From NCBI GenBank assembly GCA_024743405.1, contig JANSWP010000013.1:1-64000 (forward strand): a stretch of DNA of 64,000 bases, read 5' to 3'. The stretch is from Bacteroidota bacterium. Its GTDB lineage: Bacteria; Bacteroidota; Bacteroidia; Chitinophagales; Saprospiraceae. Below, piece by piece: positions 9,539-20,900 of the stretch. Position numbers and translations under genes: made by a program. The notes beneath the pieces are model-generated. The model ran no database searches. It saw nothing but the letters and a program-made list of their open reading frames with translations, and was not told the DNA's origin. Within the stretch, counting starts at the first letter, position 1; each line of letters opens with the position of its first letter.

Positions 9539-10102
9539 TTATTTAGGTAAAACAACAGAATCAATAACATGAATGACGCCATTTGCTCCTTTCAAATCTG
9601 TAGCAATAACGGTTGATCTGTTTCCGTTTTCATCTTTCAAAATTACTTTCCCATCTTCAATACTGGCATTTATTTTTCCGCCTTGAACGGTTGTTAAATC
9701 AACCATCCCGTTATTATCTTTAATAGTTTTGACTACAGTATTCGCATCAAAATTGCCAGCAATAACATGGTAAGTTAGGATGCTCGTTAATTGACCTTTG
9801 TTTTCTGGTTTCAATAAGGTCGTAACTGTCCCTTCAGGTAATTTATCAAAAGCAGCATTGGTTGGAGCGAATACAGTAAATGGACCATCACTTTTTAAAG
9901 TTTCAACTAATCCAGCAGCTTTTACAGCAGCTACCAAAGTTGTATGATCTTTAGAACTAATTGCGATATCTACTACATCAGGTTTTGATGATTGAGATAC
10001 TTTCGTTGCTTTGGCTTTACTGCTTTGGCATTGAGCATTTAATGAAGTGGCTGTGAAAAAGAGCGCTAAACAAGCGATACTTAACATGATTACTTTTTTC
10101 AT
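9539..10102 (-). CDS. Secreted fasciclin (FAS1) domain protein
   Basis: The protein has 187 residues, with a signal peptide at about 1-23 (ending SLNAQ) and a single FAS1 domain at about 42-187. FAS1 signatures are visible: the H1-like segment GPFTVFAPTNAAFDKLP, the YHVIAGNFDA strand, and the terminal GVIHVIDSVVLPK. FAS1 domains mediate adhesion or extracellular binding; the ligand cannot be read from sequence. The gene is transcribed divergently from an ECF sigma factor and anti-sigma pair. That arrangement recurs in Bacteroidota and suggests the fasciclin gene belongs to the sigma regulon (inference). Confidence 0.9.
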   Translation of the reverse strand: MKKVIMLSIACLALFFTATSLNAQCQSSKAKATKVSQSSKPDVVDIAISSKDHTTLVAAVKAAGLVETLKSDGPFTVFAPTNAAFDKLPEGTVTTLLKPENKGQLTSILTYHVIAGNFDANTVVKTIKDNNGMVDLTTVQGGKINASIEDGKVILKDENGNRSTVIATDLKGANGVIHVIDSVVLPK

Positions 10103-10369
10103 AAGTCTAATACTTTTTTTGGTTAGAAAAATTAAAATTCATGTCAGTTACGAGGCAATCAAGCGTTTGGATTTTTCTTTTGTAGTTTTTTTAAAAAAAA
10201 TCTTTTTTTGCTTCCAATTAATAGTTCCTAAACACAAAGAATGTTCTTTATTCAAAAGCGATTTACAAACTCATTTATATCAAATGCTGTATTTTTATAA
10301 ACATTTATTTCAATACCCTGTTACGAAAAGCATATTGAAATAACCATTCTTCAATTAAAATAACTATGC

Positions 10370-10954
10370 GTGAAAGCCATAGAAAAAGAAATAATTAAAC
10401 TTTTACATGTAAAGGATAGAATTGGGCTTGAACTGGTCTATGATAATTATGCTGCGGCATTTTATGGTATTGCTTTAAAAGTTGTCAAATCAGAAGCTTT
10501 AGCCCAGGATGTTGTTCAGGAATCGATGATAAAGATTTGGAAAAACGGAGATAAGTATGATGAGAAAAAAGGTACTATTTTTAATTGGATGTTAAACATC
10601 GTTCGAAGAACTGCGATAGATAAAACCCGATCTCCTAATTTTAGACCGAAGGGAAGAATCCAAACGCTTGATCCAACCGTATATGAAAATACATGGAGAT
10701 CTCAATTAAATACAGATGTAGTCGGTTTACAGGATATGGTAAATAACCTAGAGGAACGCTATAGAGTTATTATTGAGATGGCATATTTTCAAGGTTATAC
10801 TCAAAAAGAAATAGAAAAGGAATTAGATATTCCAATAGGAACCGTGAAGTCAAGAATAAGGATTGCTTTAAGAGAATTGAGGAAGTCATTCAATCTCCAA
10901 ATTGCAATTTCTATAATTCTTGCCATTGGTATTATGCTAAGTTCAAAGCTCTAA
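10370..10954 (+). CDS. ECF-type RNA polymerase sigma factor with hydrophobic tail
   Basis: This 194-residue ECF sigma factor starts at a GTG (GTG AAA GCC); no in-frame ATG fits better. Region 2 is at about residues 20-90 (YDNYAAAFYGIALKVVKSE, AQDVVQESMIKIWKN, IFNWMLNIVRRTAIDKTR). Region 4 is at about 120-175 (LEERYRVIIEMAYFQGYTQK, then IPIGTVKSRIRIALRELRK). After region 4 there is an unusual hydrophobic tail of about 17 residues (IAISIILAIGIML), which could be a membrane anchor or could contact the anti-sigma factor. The anti-sigma gene follows 116 bp downstream, and the divergent fasciclin gene is a plausible target. Confidence 0.92.
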   Translation: MKAIEKEIIKLLHVKDRIGLELVYDNYAAAFYGIALKVVKSEALAQDVVQESMIKIWKNGDKYDEKKGTIFNWMLNIVRRTAIDKTRSPNFRPKGRIQTLDPTVYENTWRSQLNTDVVGLQDMVNNLEERYRVIIEMAYFQGYTQKEIEKELDIPIGTVKSRIRIALRELRKSFNLQIAISIILAIGIMLSSKL

Positions 10955-11070
10955 GCTCTATTCGGCATATGGTTTCCCAATGACCAACTTATTTTTTCAC
11001 TCTTACGAAGAGAAATAATTTAAAACAAGGAGGCATTTATTTTAATGACCTCAAATTTGATAAATTTAAT

Positions 11071-11907
11071 ATGGATAAAGAAAAGTTTCTGTCATCCGGA
11101 CTTATTGACCTTTATGTTTTAGGACTGGCTTCTGAGGAAGACGCAGAGATTGTCAATCAATATGCTGAGGCCTATCCTGATATTAAGTCAATGATTACTT
11201 CGCTAAATGTATCATTAGAACAATACGCGCGAGCTAATTCAGTGGATCCCCCACCTGCATTAAGGGAAAAAACTTTCGGGGAACTAGATCAGATTATCGC
11301 TAATAATAGTATAGGCAGTAAAAAAAGAGACGAAGAATATTCAAATAATCCTAATGTTCCTAAAGCAGCCTCAGAGAGCAGATCCTCCGTGTCAAATTTA
11401 GGAATCGGTGTTGGAGCTTTACTAATAATTGGATTAAGTTTTGGAATGTTTCATTTTAATAATAAATATGATAAAAGCCTTTTACAAGTATCAGAATTAA
11501 ATAATCAATTGGCTGAATGTGAGGAAAATGCGGCTATCATTGACAATAACAATCAAATATTTGCTGCTCAAAATGAGTTTTTGCGCAATGAAAGGACTGT
11601 ACATATCCAACTAAATGGTACACCAAATGCACCAAATGCTTTTGCAGTAGCTTATTGGAATGAGGAAGAAGAATATGCTTATTTAAATATCTTAGATTTA
11701 CCTCAACCAAATGCTGATAAACAATATCAACTTTGGGCTGATGTGGAGGGTGAAATGATAAATATGGGAATTTTAGATTATGAGAAAGAAAAATTGATAA
11801 AAATTCCACGAATCGCTCATGCGGAGTCTCTAAATGTTACTTTAGAAAATTTAGGCGGCGCAGAAGCACCAAATGTTTCTCAGATCTTCATGAGCGGAAA
11901 AGTATAA
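11071..11907 (+). CDS. Anti-sigma factor (RskA-like)
   Basis: The protein has 278 residues. An N-terminal cytoplasmic anti-sigma region (about 1-90) begins with SSGLIDLYVLGLASEEDAEI, a typical anti-sigma zinc-less helix pattern. One transmembrane helix follows at about 112-128 (IGVGALLIIGLSFGMF), then a coiled-coil stretch at about 135-170. The periplasmic RskA-type domain (about 175-278) contains DKQYQLWADVEGEMINMGIL. It should hold the upstream ECF sigma factor at the inner membrane until a signal releases it. Both genes read in the same direction and probably form an operon. A bidirectional terminator follows. Confidence 0.9.
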   Translation: MDKEKFLSSGLIDLYVLGLASEEDAEIVNQYAEAYPDIKSMITSLNVSLEQYARANSVDPPPALREKTFGELDQIIANNSIGSKKRDEEYSNNPNVPKAASESRSSVSNLGIGVGALLIIGLSFGMFHFNNKYDKSLLQVSELNNQLAECEENAAIIDNNNQIFAAQNEFLRNERTVHIQLNGTPNAPNAFAVAYWNEEEEYAYLNILDLPQPNADKQYQLWADVEGEMINMGILDYEKEKLIKIPRIAHAESLNVTLENLGGAEAPNVSQIFMSGKV

Positions 11908-11934
11908 TACAATAGTTGAAAATTATTTTTTTAC

Positions 11935-11967
11935 TGTCGGCGTGGATTCTTTTTTTCCACGCCGACA
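11935..11967. terminator. Bidirectional hairpin terminator
   Basis: The perfect 12-bp arms TGTCGGCGTGGA (11935-11946) and TCCACGCCGACA (11956-11967) are followed on the plus strand by TTTTTCTTTT and preceded by an A/T tract. It lies between the convergent anti-sigma gene and the giant leftward gene and probably serves both. Confidence 0.85.
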
Positions 11968-11975
11968 TTTTTCTT

Positions 11976-14900
11976 TTATCTTATTAGTGTAACATCTCCT
12001 TTAAACAACTCCACTGACCCATCTATAAATTCAATTTCAGCAAACCAAACCAGTACTTGTGCGTTCATTTTTTCGCCTCTAAATTTACCGTTCCAACCAA
12101 ATTTTGGATCATTTGGATCAAAATCACGAAATTCAAAAACCGTTTCGCCCCAGCGATTAAATCCTAAAAATGACTTAATTTTAGAGACATTATTATCGGC
12201 TGCGTAAATCATAAAGACATCATTGATGCCGTCACTATTCGGTGAAAAGGCGTTTGGAATATACACCCGAGCATCTTTATCCACCAAAATTGTCACATTC
12301 CCAGTTGTTTCGCATTCTTCTTGTGTTCTAATTATTACTTGATATGCTGTATTAGAGGTGGGTGAAATAACTGGATTTAAACAGTTATCACAACTCAGTC
12401 CTTCCGAAGGAAGCCATTGAATGGAAGAAATTTCTGATTCGTCAAAATTCAAATCCACATTTACCTGGTAGGTCTCTCCAAGTTGTAATTGTACTTCTGT
12501 CTCCATAATTAAAACGGGATCAAGACCAGCAGGAATAAATATTTGTTCGAAAAATTCACATCCTTTTGAATCTTTCACAATAATGGAATAAGTCCCAGGT
12601 GTAAGGTTTTGACCTATATTATTTGCTGAAAAAGTTGCTCCATTATCAAAGGAATATTCATAGGGTGGAGTGCCATCCATTACGTTGGTAATGGTGATTT
12701 CACCTAATTCATCGATACATGGTGGTTCTCTTGATTCTAATTCTCCCAGTGGAAGATTTTCAATAACAGGGACGGTCGATTCGTCAGTACATCCATTATC
12801 AAGATTCGTAACAATTAAAGTATAGTCTCCCAATCCATTTACAATTGGGGTTTCTGTATTTTGACCAGAAATAATGGTTCCGTTAGTTGAAACCCATGAA
12901 AAATCAATATTGGTGCTTGTTGATGTTACACTACCTATTAAATACGCTTCACCTGTTTCGCAATTGATTTCTGCTGGATTACCTGCGCTTGCTATGGGGT
13001 CTTGAATATCTTGCGTCACGTTTACATCATCTGACTCATCGCAACCATTGTCCTCATTCATGACATCCAGTGTATAGGTTCCTGGACCTGTAATAACTGG
13101 TTGGAGGGTTGTTTGTCCACTTGTGATTATTCCATTTTGTGTTGACCACAAATATGAAAATTGAGGACCTTGACTAGAGCCTAAACCATCTAAATTCAAT
13201 TGTTGTTCTTCACAATTCAATTCGCCTTCTACACTTGCATCTGCGATCGGAGGCGTTACATCTTCCTCGATATCAACGTTTTGACTGGCGGAACATCCGT
13301 TTTCGTTATTTATTAAAGTTAATGTATAGGTTCCTGGATCGTCAATTTGAGGATTCAACGTATTGGCGCCAGTAAGGATATTTCCGTTGGAAGTCGTCCA
13401 TTGAATATTAAAGTTTTCAGAACTAGTAGAGTTCGTTGCATCCAAATCCAATGTCAGAAACGTACAGGTCAATATGCTTGTAGCCTCGATTTGAGGTTGT
13501 GGACTATCAGTATCTTCAGGTACAACAATTTGTTCGGTGACAGTGCAATCAGCACTTTGAGGATTGACAATAGACAAAATATAAGTACCGTTTGCGTCAA
13601 CGATTGGATTTAACGTATTGGCACCAGTAAGGATATTTCCATCAGAAGTTGACCATTGAATATTAAATAAACTCAAATCGACGCCAGTCACTGTTGAATT
13701 CAATTCCACACTTAAAACATTACAAGTCAAAGTATCTGGAAAATTAATAGAAACTTGTGGAAGCGTACTCAGTTCTTCTACTTCAGTAGTTGATGTTGCA
13801 GTACAGCCGTTATCTATATTAGTGACGAGTAGGGAGTAAATTCCACCTTCGTCAACGATTGGGTTTAAGGTATTATCGCCTGATAGAATATTTCCATCGA
13901 TAGTTGTCCAGAGGTAAACAATATTTGTTCCAACGGATGAGAGTGCACCGTCAAGCGTAGCCTCAGGGTCTACACAACTTACTGAATCATCCGCACCGGC
14001 GTCAGCATTTGGGGAAAGGATATCTTGATCAACAAGGATCTGTGATTCAGCCGTACAACCATTGTTTGAGTCTGTTATCAGAACGGAGTAAGTCCCTGGT
14101 TCATTGATATTTGGCATTTCTGTATTGTTGCCTGAAAGGATGTTTCCATCTAATGTTGTCCATTCATAAACTAAATCATTTCCGCCAATTCCTTCTGAAA
14201 TTAAATTGATGTCTAAAGTTTCACAAGTCAATAATTGTGGAGGTTCGATAGTTGCTGTTAGAATCGAAATATCTTCTTGAACGGCGATCGGTTGATTGCT
14301 TTCACAACCATTTTGAGTGTTTAAAATAGTCAAGTTATAGGTTCCCACCTCTCCTACAGATGGAGTCAAAGTTTGATCTCCACTCAAAATAATTCCATCG
14401 GTTGTTGTCCATTGAATTTGATAATCTATTCCAGAAATCGATCCCGAAGCATCAATATTTACAATTGTATCGATACAGGAGATTAAATCTGGGGTGGCAA
14501 TAAGAATCGGTGGTGAAATAATATCTTGATCGATGAAAACTTCATCCGTTTCGGTACATCCATTAAACGTATTCGTTATCGTTAGTGTATAATTTCCAGG
14601 TTGTCCAATGGTTGGGTTTGGTGTATTAAATCCTGAAAGAAGTTCTCCATCCGTCGTTTCCCACGAATAAATAACGGGCGCATTTCCAGAACCCATTCCT
14701 GATAGTTCTAAAGTCGTAATTGAGCAAGTTAGAAGATCATTTACGCCAGCATCTGCTGTTGGAATTTCAATATCTTGAATCACGTCAATGTCTAGACTTT
14801 CAGAACATCCATTGCTCACATTGATCAAATTTAGGGTGTAAGTCCCTGGGGCGTTTATTTCTGGATTTAAGGATTGATCACCTGAAACTATTGTTCCATT

Positions 14901-17900
14901 TGAGGTAGTCCATGAAATTTGAAAATTAGTCTCATCACCTGAATTGGAAGCATCTAAAATCAATGATTCTGTGCTACAAGTCAAGGTGTCTGGTAGGCCA
15001 ATTTGGGGATTCGGTGGTGTCAAATCTTCTGTGATTAATACATTCTCAGTGGTAGAGCAGCCATTATTAGTGTTAAAGATGGTCAACGTATAAGTACCGA
15101 TTTGGTCAATATTTGGCGTTAAATTATCGCTTCCAGAAATAATATTTCCATCCACAGTTTGCCAAGTGGTGGTAATTCCTGCCCCATTATCCGAATTTGA
15201 AGCATCAATTACGATATTTTGATCTGCACAAGTCAATGGATTTAAGGTGGCAATTTCGATATTAGGCAAATTGTCATCTTGTAAAATTGTCATTGAGTCA
15301 ATTGCTAGACATCCATTTTGAGTATTGATTACTGTCAAGTTATAATTACCAGCAATACTGACATTTGGACTTTGTTCATTTGATATGACCATGCCGTTTG
15401 CATCCGTCCAGCTATATTCAAAAACACTACCTATACTTGATTGACTACCATCTAAAGTCACAGAAGGTACCGTGCATAATATAGTTAAATCTCCTCCAGC
15501 TTCCGCAACTGGGTCTTCAATGTCTTGAGCTACATTGACGGTTGCCGCAGCAGTGCAACCATTGAATTCATTCACCAAATTTAAAGTGTAATCACCCGGC
15601 ATATCCACCTCCACACTCAGTGTATCTGTATCTGAAATAATATTTCCATTAGGTGTTTGCCAGGTGATATTGTAATCAAAAATACTACCTGAGTTTTCAG
15701 CATTTAAGATAATAGAGAGGTCGTCACAATCTAGTGTGTCAGGGAAAATAATCTCTGCAATTGGATTAATTGTATCTTGATTGACCGTGACTTGTTGGCT
15801 TGTTTCACAATTATTTGTTGTATTAAATATTGTCAAAACATAAGTTCCAGGCGCATCAATTTGAGGTGTTAAAGTAGAGTCACCCGATAGGATATTTCCA
15901 TTGGTTGTTTGCCATGAAACTTGAAGATCAGTACCAGAATCAGAATTGGAAGCATCCAAAACGAATTCCAAATTTCCACAAGTTAAAGTGTCTGCTACTT
16001 CAATTTCCACATTTGGTGCATTCAAATCTTGCTCTATTATTAGGGTGTCACTAGCCTGACATTCACTTATTTCATTGTAGATTGTCAAAATATAAGTCCC
16101 TGGAAATTCGACATTTGGAGATAAAGTATTTTCGGCAAGGGTATCCCCATTTTCATTTATCCACACATTGATATATGGATTACCTGAACTCGAGGATGTC
16201 CCATTTAATTGAATAAAATCAATATCACAAGTTAAAATTTCATCATCACCAGCTATTGCTAGAGGAACATCTAGATCTTCATTTACAATAATCGTTTCGG
16301 CTATTTCGCATCCATTGACCAAATTAATTAATGTCAAAACATATTCACCTGGAGCGTCCGCAGTTGTATTCAGGGTATTGGTATTTCCAGTGATGTTTCC
16401 GTTTTGAGTTGTCCAAAAGATATCTAAATCACTCACATTGATATTTGTAGAAGCATTTAAATCAGAATCTGAATTGGCACAATTTAATAAATCGGCATCC
16501 GCAATTGTTAAATCCGGTGGTAGGTTGTCTTCTGTGACGATAATATTTTGACTGGAACTGCAATTACTCAAAACATTGGTAATAGTCAAAGTATAGGTAC
16601 CACCTGTATTTACTATAGGGCTTAAACTATTTTGGCCAGATTCAAAGCTCCCATCCGTAGTTATCCATTCAAATTGAAAATCATTTCCTTGGTCGGAATT
16701 AGAGGCATCAATAGTGATACTTGGTGTTGTGCAAGTAACATCCTCAACAGCACCGACCTCAATAACTGGTAGATCTGTATCTTGGTTAATGATCACAAAA
16801 TCTGCAGCAGTGCAACCATTATTGGTATTGATGACTGTTAAAGTGTAGGTACCTGCTGTTCCAACTGTTGGTGTTTGCGTACCTGTAGCGACCGTATTTC
16901 CATTAAGGTCAGTCCATATATAATCAAATTCAGGTCCTGTACTTGATAACGTACCATCAAGCGTTAAATTTGGTTGGGTACAACCTAAAGTTTGATCATC
17001 GCCTGCTTCTGCATCTGGATAGTTGAAATTTTCATCGATAGTAACAGAAGCCTCATCGGTACATCCATTTATGCTATTGGTAATGGTGAAAATGTAGGTG
17101 CCTGTTTGATCAATGACCGGTGTCAACGTGTTAGAACCACTGACGATATTACCATCCATAGTAGACCAGGTAAAAGAAAAATTTCCGGGACTCGAAGACT
17201 GAGAAGCATCCAATAAGAGCGTCTCATTATCACAATTCAAAGTTTCCGCAGGAGATAAAACAGCAATTGGAGGGTCAACGTCTCCGCTGACATTGACCGT
17301 CATATCATTTGAACAACCATTGAATGGATTGATGATAAAAAGCGTATAAGAACCTGGTGCATTGATAGTTGGAATTAATGTGTTTTCACCACTTACAAAA
17401 CTACCTCCTATGGTTGTCCAAAAGATGGTGTAATTTGGATTATAGTCTGAGTTAGAACCGTCTAAAGGCATTTCACCATTAAAAGCATAACAATCTAAAA
17501 ATGGAGGATCGACTATTTCAATATAAGGAGGCGTATTGTCCTCCGTTACGGTAACTTGATCTTCAGCCGTACAGCCATTATTGGTATTTGTTACCAAAAT
17601 GGTATAGGTTCCACCAGCGTCAATTGATGGTGTTTGGGTATTTGCACCAAAAACTATATTTCCATCAATCGTTGACCATTGATAAGTAATCCCTGGGCCA
17701 CTACTAGATCCGCCACCATTTAAAAACGGCGTAACATTTACGCAATCCATTATTTGGTCATTTCCTGCATTTGCTGTGGGTAAGGTGGTATCTTCTAAAA
17801 CCGTTATAGAGGCTTCGTCTAAGCAGCCATTATCTTGATTTATCAAAGTCAAGGTATATGTGCCAGCCCCATTTACTGTTGGTGTTAAAGAATTATTACC

Positions 17901-20900
17901 ACTGAGAATATTACCATTAATCGTTGTCCAATCTATGGTGGTATTATTACCTATTAAAACAGAATTACTAGCATCTACAGTGACGGTTGGGTTATTACAA
18001 TCGATTTGATTGGCCGGAAAAATATCGGCATCTGGTGTCGCTAAATTTTCACCAATAGTAACGGATGCCTCATCGCTGCAACCATTATTAGTATTGGTAA
18101 TAGTTAAGGTATAGGTTCCACCAGCATTCACAGTAGGGGTAAGTGTTCCTTGTCCGCTAAATAATCCGGGACCACTCCAGCTAATATTGAATCCGGGACC
18201 AGAAGATGACCCAGTTCCAGATAAGTTGATTAAGGGTGTGAAGCAAGTAACTTCTCCACCTCCAAAAGCCATGACTATTGGTTGTTCTAAATCCTCCGTT
18301 ACCATCACTTCATCTGTATCAGAACAGCCATTATTAGTATTGATAATTGTCAGCGTGTAGGTGCCAGGCTCATCTACTGTTGGAGTGAGTGTATTCGCGC
18401 CAAAAACGATATTTCCGTCATTTGTTGTCCAATTAATGTTATAACCAGGGCCACTATTTGAACCATTTCCATTGAGGATAACAGAGTTAGGATTGAAACA
18501 ATTTAATACCTCATCTGCGCCTGCATTTACATTTGGTGGTGAAAAATCTTCTACAACTGTTATGGTGGCGCTTGAAGTACATCCGTTATCATTATCTGTA
18601 ACATTAATCGTGTAGGTGCCTGATGCATTCACGGTAGGCATAAGGGTGTTTCCACCACTAATAATTCCTGGTCCCGACCAATTAAAAGTAGAGTTGGAAT
18701 TACCAGACCCTGTTCCGTCTAATGTGACTGCTGAATTATTGCAATCCAATTGAGGAGGAATGGCAATAGTCGCTGGAGGAGGGGTCGTGTTTTCTGGAAC
18801 GTTTATCGTCGCTTCAGCAGTACAACCATTTTGAGTATTGACTACGTTTAAAGTATAACTTCCCCCTGCATTAATGGTAGGGGTTAAAGTATTCCCACCA
18901 CTAACAATCCCTGGGCCCGACCAATTAAAGGTATGAGGAGGCCCAGTCGAGGAACCTGTTCCATCAAGCGTGATATTTGGAATAGCACAGGTGACTTCTT
19001 CTGGAGGAGCGATGACAGCAGTAGGTTCATTCAAATCTTCAGTTACGGTAACACTATCCTCTGCTGTACAACCATTCTCATCATTGGTGACTACAACCGT
19101 ATAGGTTCCTGGCTCATCGACGGTAGGATTCATCGTATTTCCGCCTGAAACTATATTCCCATTGGGTGTGGACCAGTTTATTGTAAATGAATTTCCACCT
19201 GAGACACTACCATTAATATTGACACTCGAACTATTACAGTCAATGAGTTGTGGAGGACCAGCATCAACAATAGGAGGATTAGTATCCTGTCCGATAGTTA
19301 CGGAGGCCGTATTCGTACACCCATTATTCCCGTCTGTCACTTCAATGGTATACGTCCCAGGTTGATCAATTGTTGGCATGAGTGTATTCCCACCAGACAC
19401 AATATTCCCTCCACCAGAAGTTGTCCAAACAAAAGTGCTATTTCCATTTCCTGAACCTGATCCGTCAATAACTAGAGTAGCGTTATTACAATCTAATTGA
19501 CCAGGAGTGGTCACACTTGCAGGAGGAGGAGTGATATCTTGACTAACTTGGACGCTTTCTTCTGCCGTACATCCATTGTCCGAGTTTGTAATTGTTAATG
19601 TATAATTTCCAGGTCCATCGACTGTTGGCATGAGTGTATTTCCTCCACTAATTATGCTGCCGCCTGACCAGTTATAGGTGAAATTTGGTCCAGTATCCGA
19701 TCCAGTAGCATCAATCGTAACAGTGGTAACATCACAATTAAGTTGTTCAGGAGGAAGAATGACAATATTAGGAGGAGTGATATCTTCCGAAACGGTGACC
19801 ATATCTTCTGCTGTGCATCCGTTTTGACTATTGGTTAAAGTCACAGTATAAGTTCCTGGGCCATCAACAGTAATGGTTGGAGTGCCTTGACCTGAAACTA
19901 TAGAAGGTCCTGACCAATTATATTGGTTCCCATTCGAAGATCCAGAGGCATCAATGGTCGTAGTGGTGAAATTACAATCTAAATTATCTGGAGGTGAAAT
20001 ATCAATGGTTGGAGGGGTGTTATTTTCTGTAACAGTAAAAGAGGTATTATCCGTACAGGTTGTTCCATTCTGAGTGTAGGAAACTTCTAGTTCATAGGTT
20101 CCTCCCATATCGATATCAATGGTAGATCCAGTATTAGATCCGACAATATTACCATCTGAAGTTGTCCAATTATAGGTGATTCCAGAGGGTGTCGAGCCCG
20201 AGCCATCTAAGGTTATAATACCTCCATTATTGCATGTTAATAAATTATCTCCAGTTATTTGGGATGTAACATCTATGACTATTAAATCTAATTTTACAAT
20301 ACTATCACAGCCTTCACTAGTCAATAAATTATCTGAGTAACTTCCTGAGGTACAATAGGTACTCGTACCTACTGTGAAGCAATCCCCATCACAAACGGAT
20401 TCCGCCAATAAAGTTTCAGCTTCAGGGTTTACGATTATTGAAATACACGAATTGGTGGCATTTGAGAAGCATAGATTTTCTACATCAACACATAGCTGTG
20501 CCGTTCCTGGTCCACCATTCCATGTTATGGCAGCTGTTTCCGTCCCAGATGTATCTACAAATCCAATGGAAGGGGTCAATGTCCAATTATATTGTGTGGC
20601 GCCAGTTACAGGGTTTACAGTATAATTACTAACATCGTTTTCACATACTGTAGTGGGCCCATTTATGGCTCCGGGAGGACTCGGCGGGTTTCCTACTGTT
20701 GAACCAATTAATACATTTACATCAAAATCACAAACATCTCCGGCACAACCATCAACTACAAAATAATACACTTGGCCCACAACATATTGGTCGGAATAAA
20801 GCGTAAAAGTATTAGTAGTACAACTGCACTGCACATCCATAACTGAAGAATTGGAGCCACTACAGTTTGAATAAATTCCAGCTTGTAAACCTTGATTATT

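Noticed and set aside
11045-11122. Short frame overlapping the anti-sigma start, preceded by an AAGGAGG sequence
   Set aside because: Only 25 codons, out of frame with the anti-sigma gene, and Bacteroidota rarely depend on a Shine-Dalgarno match; a leader peptide is not excluded but is unsupported.
12760-20245. Regular repeat spacing that could suggest a CRISPR-like or satellite array
   Set aside because: The period is about 250 bp, an exact multiple of three, and the repeats keep one long open frame, so they are protein domains.
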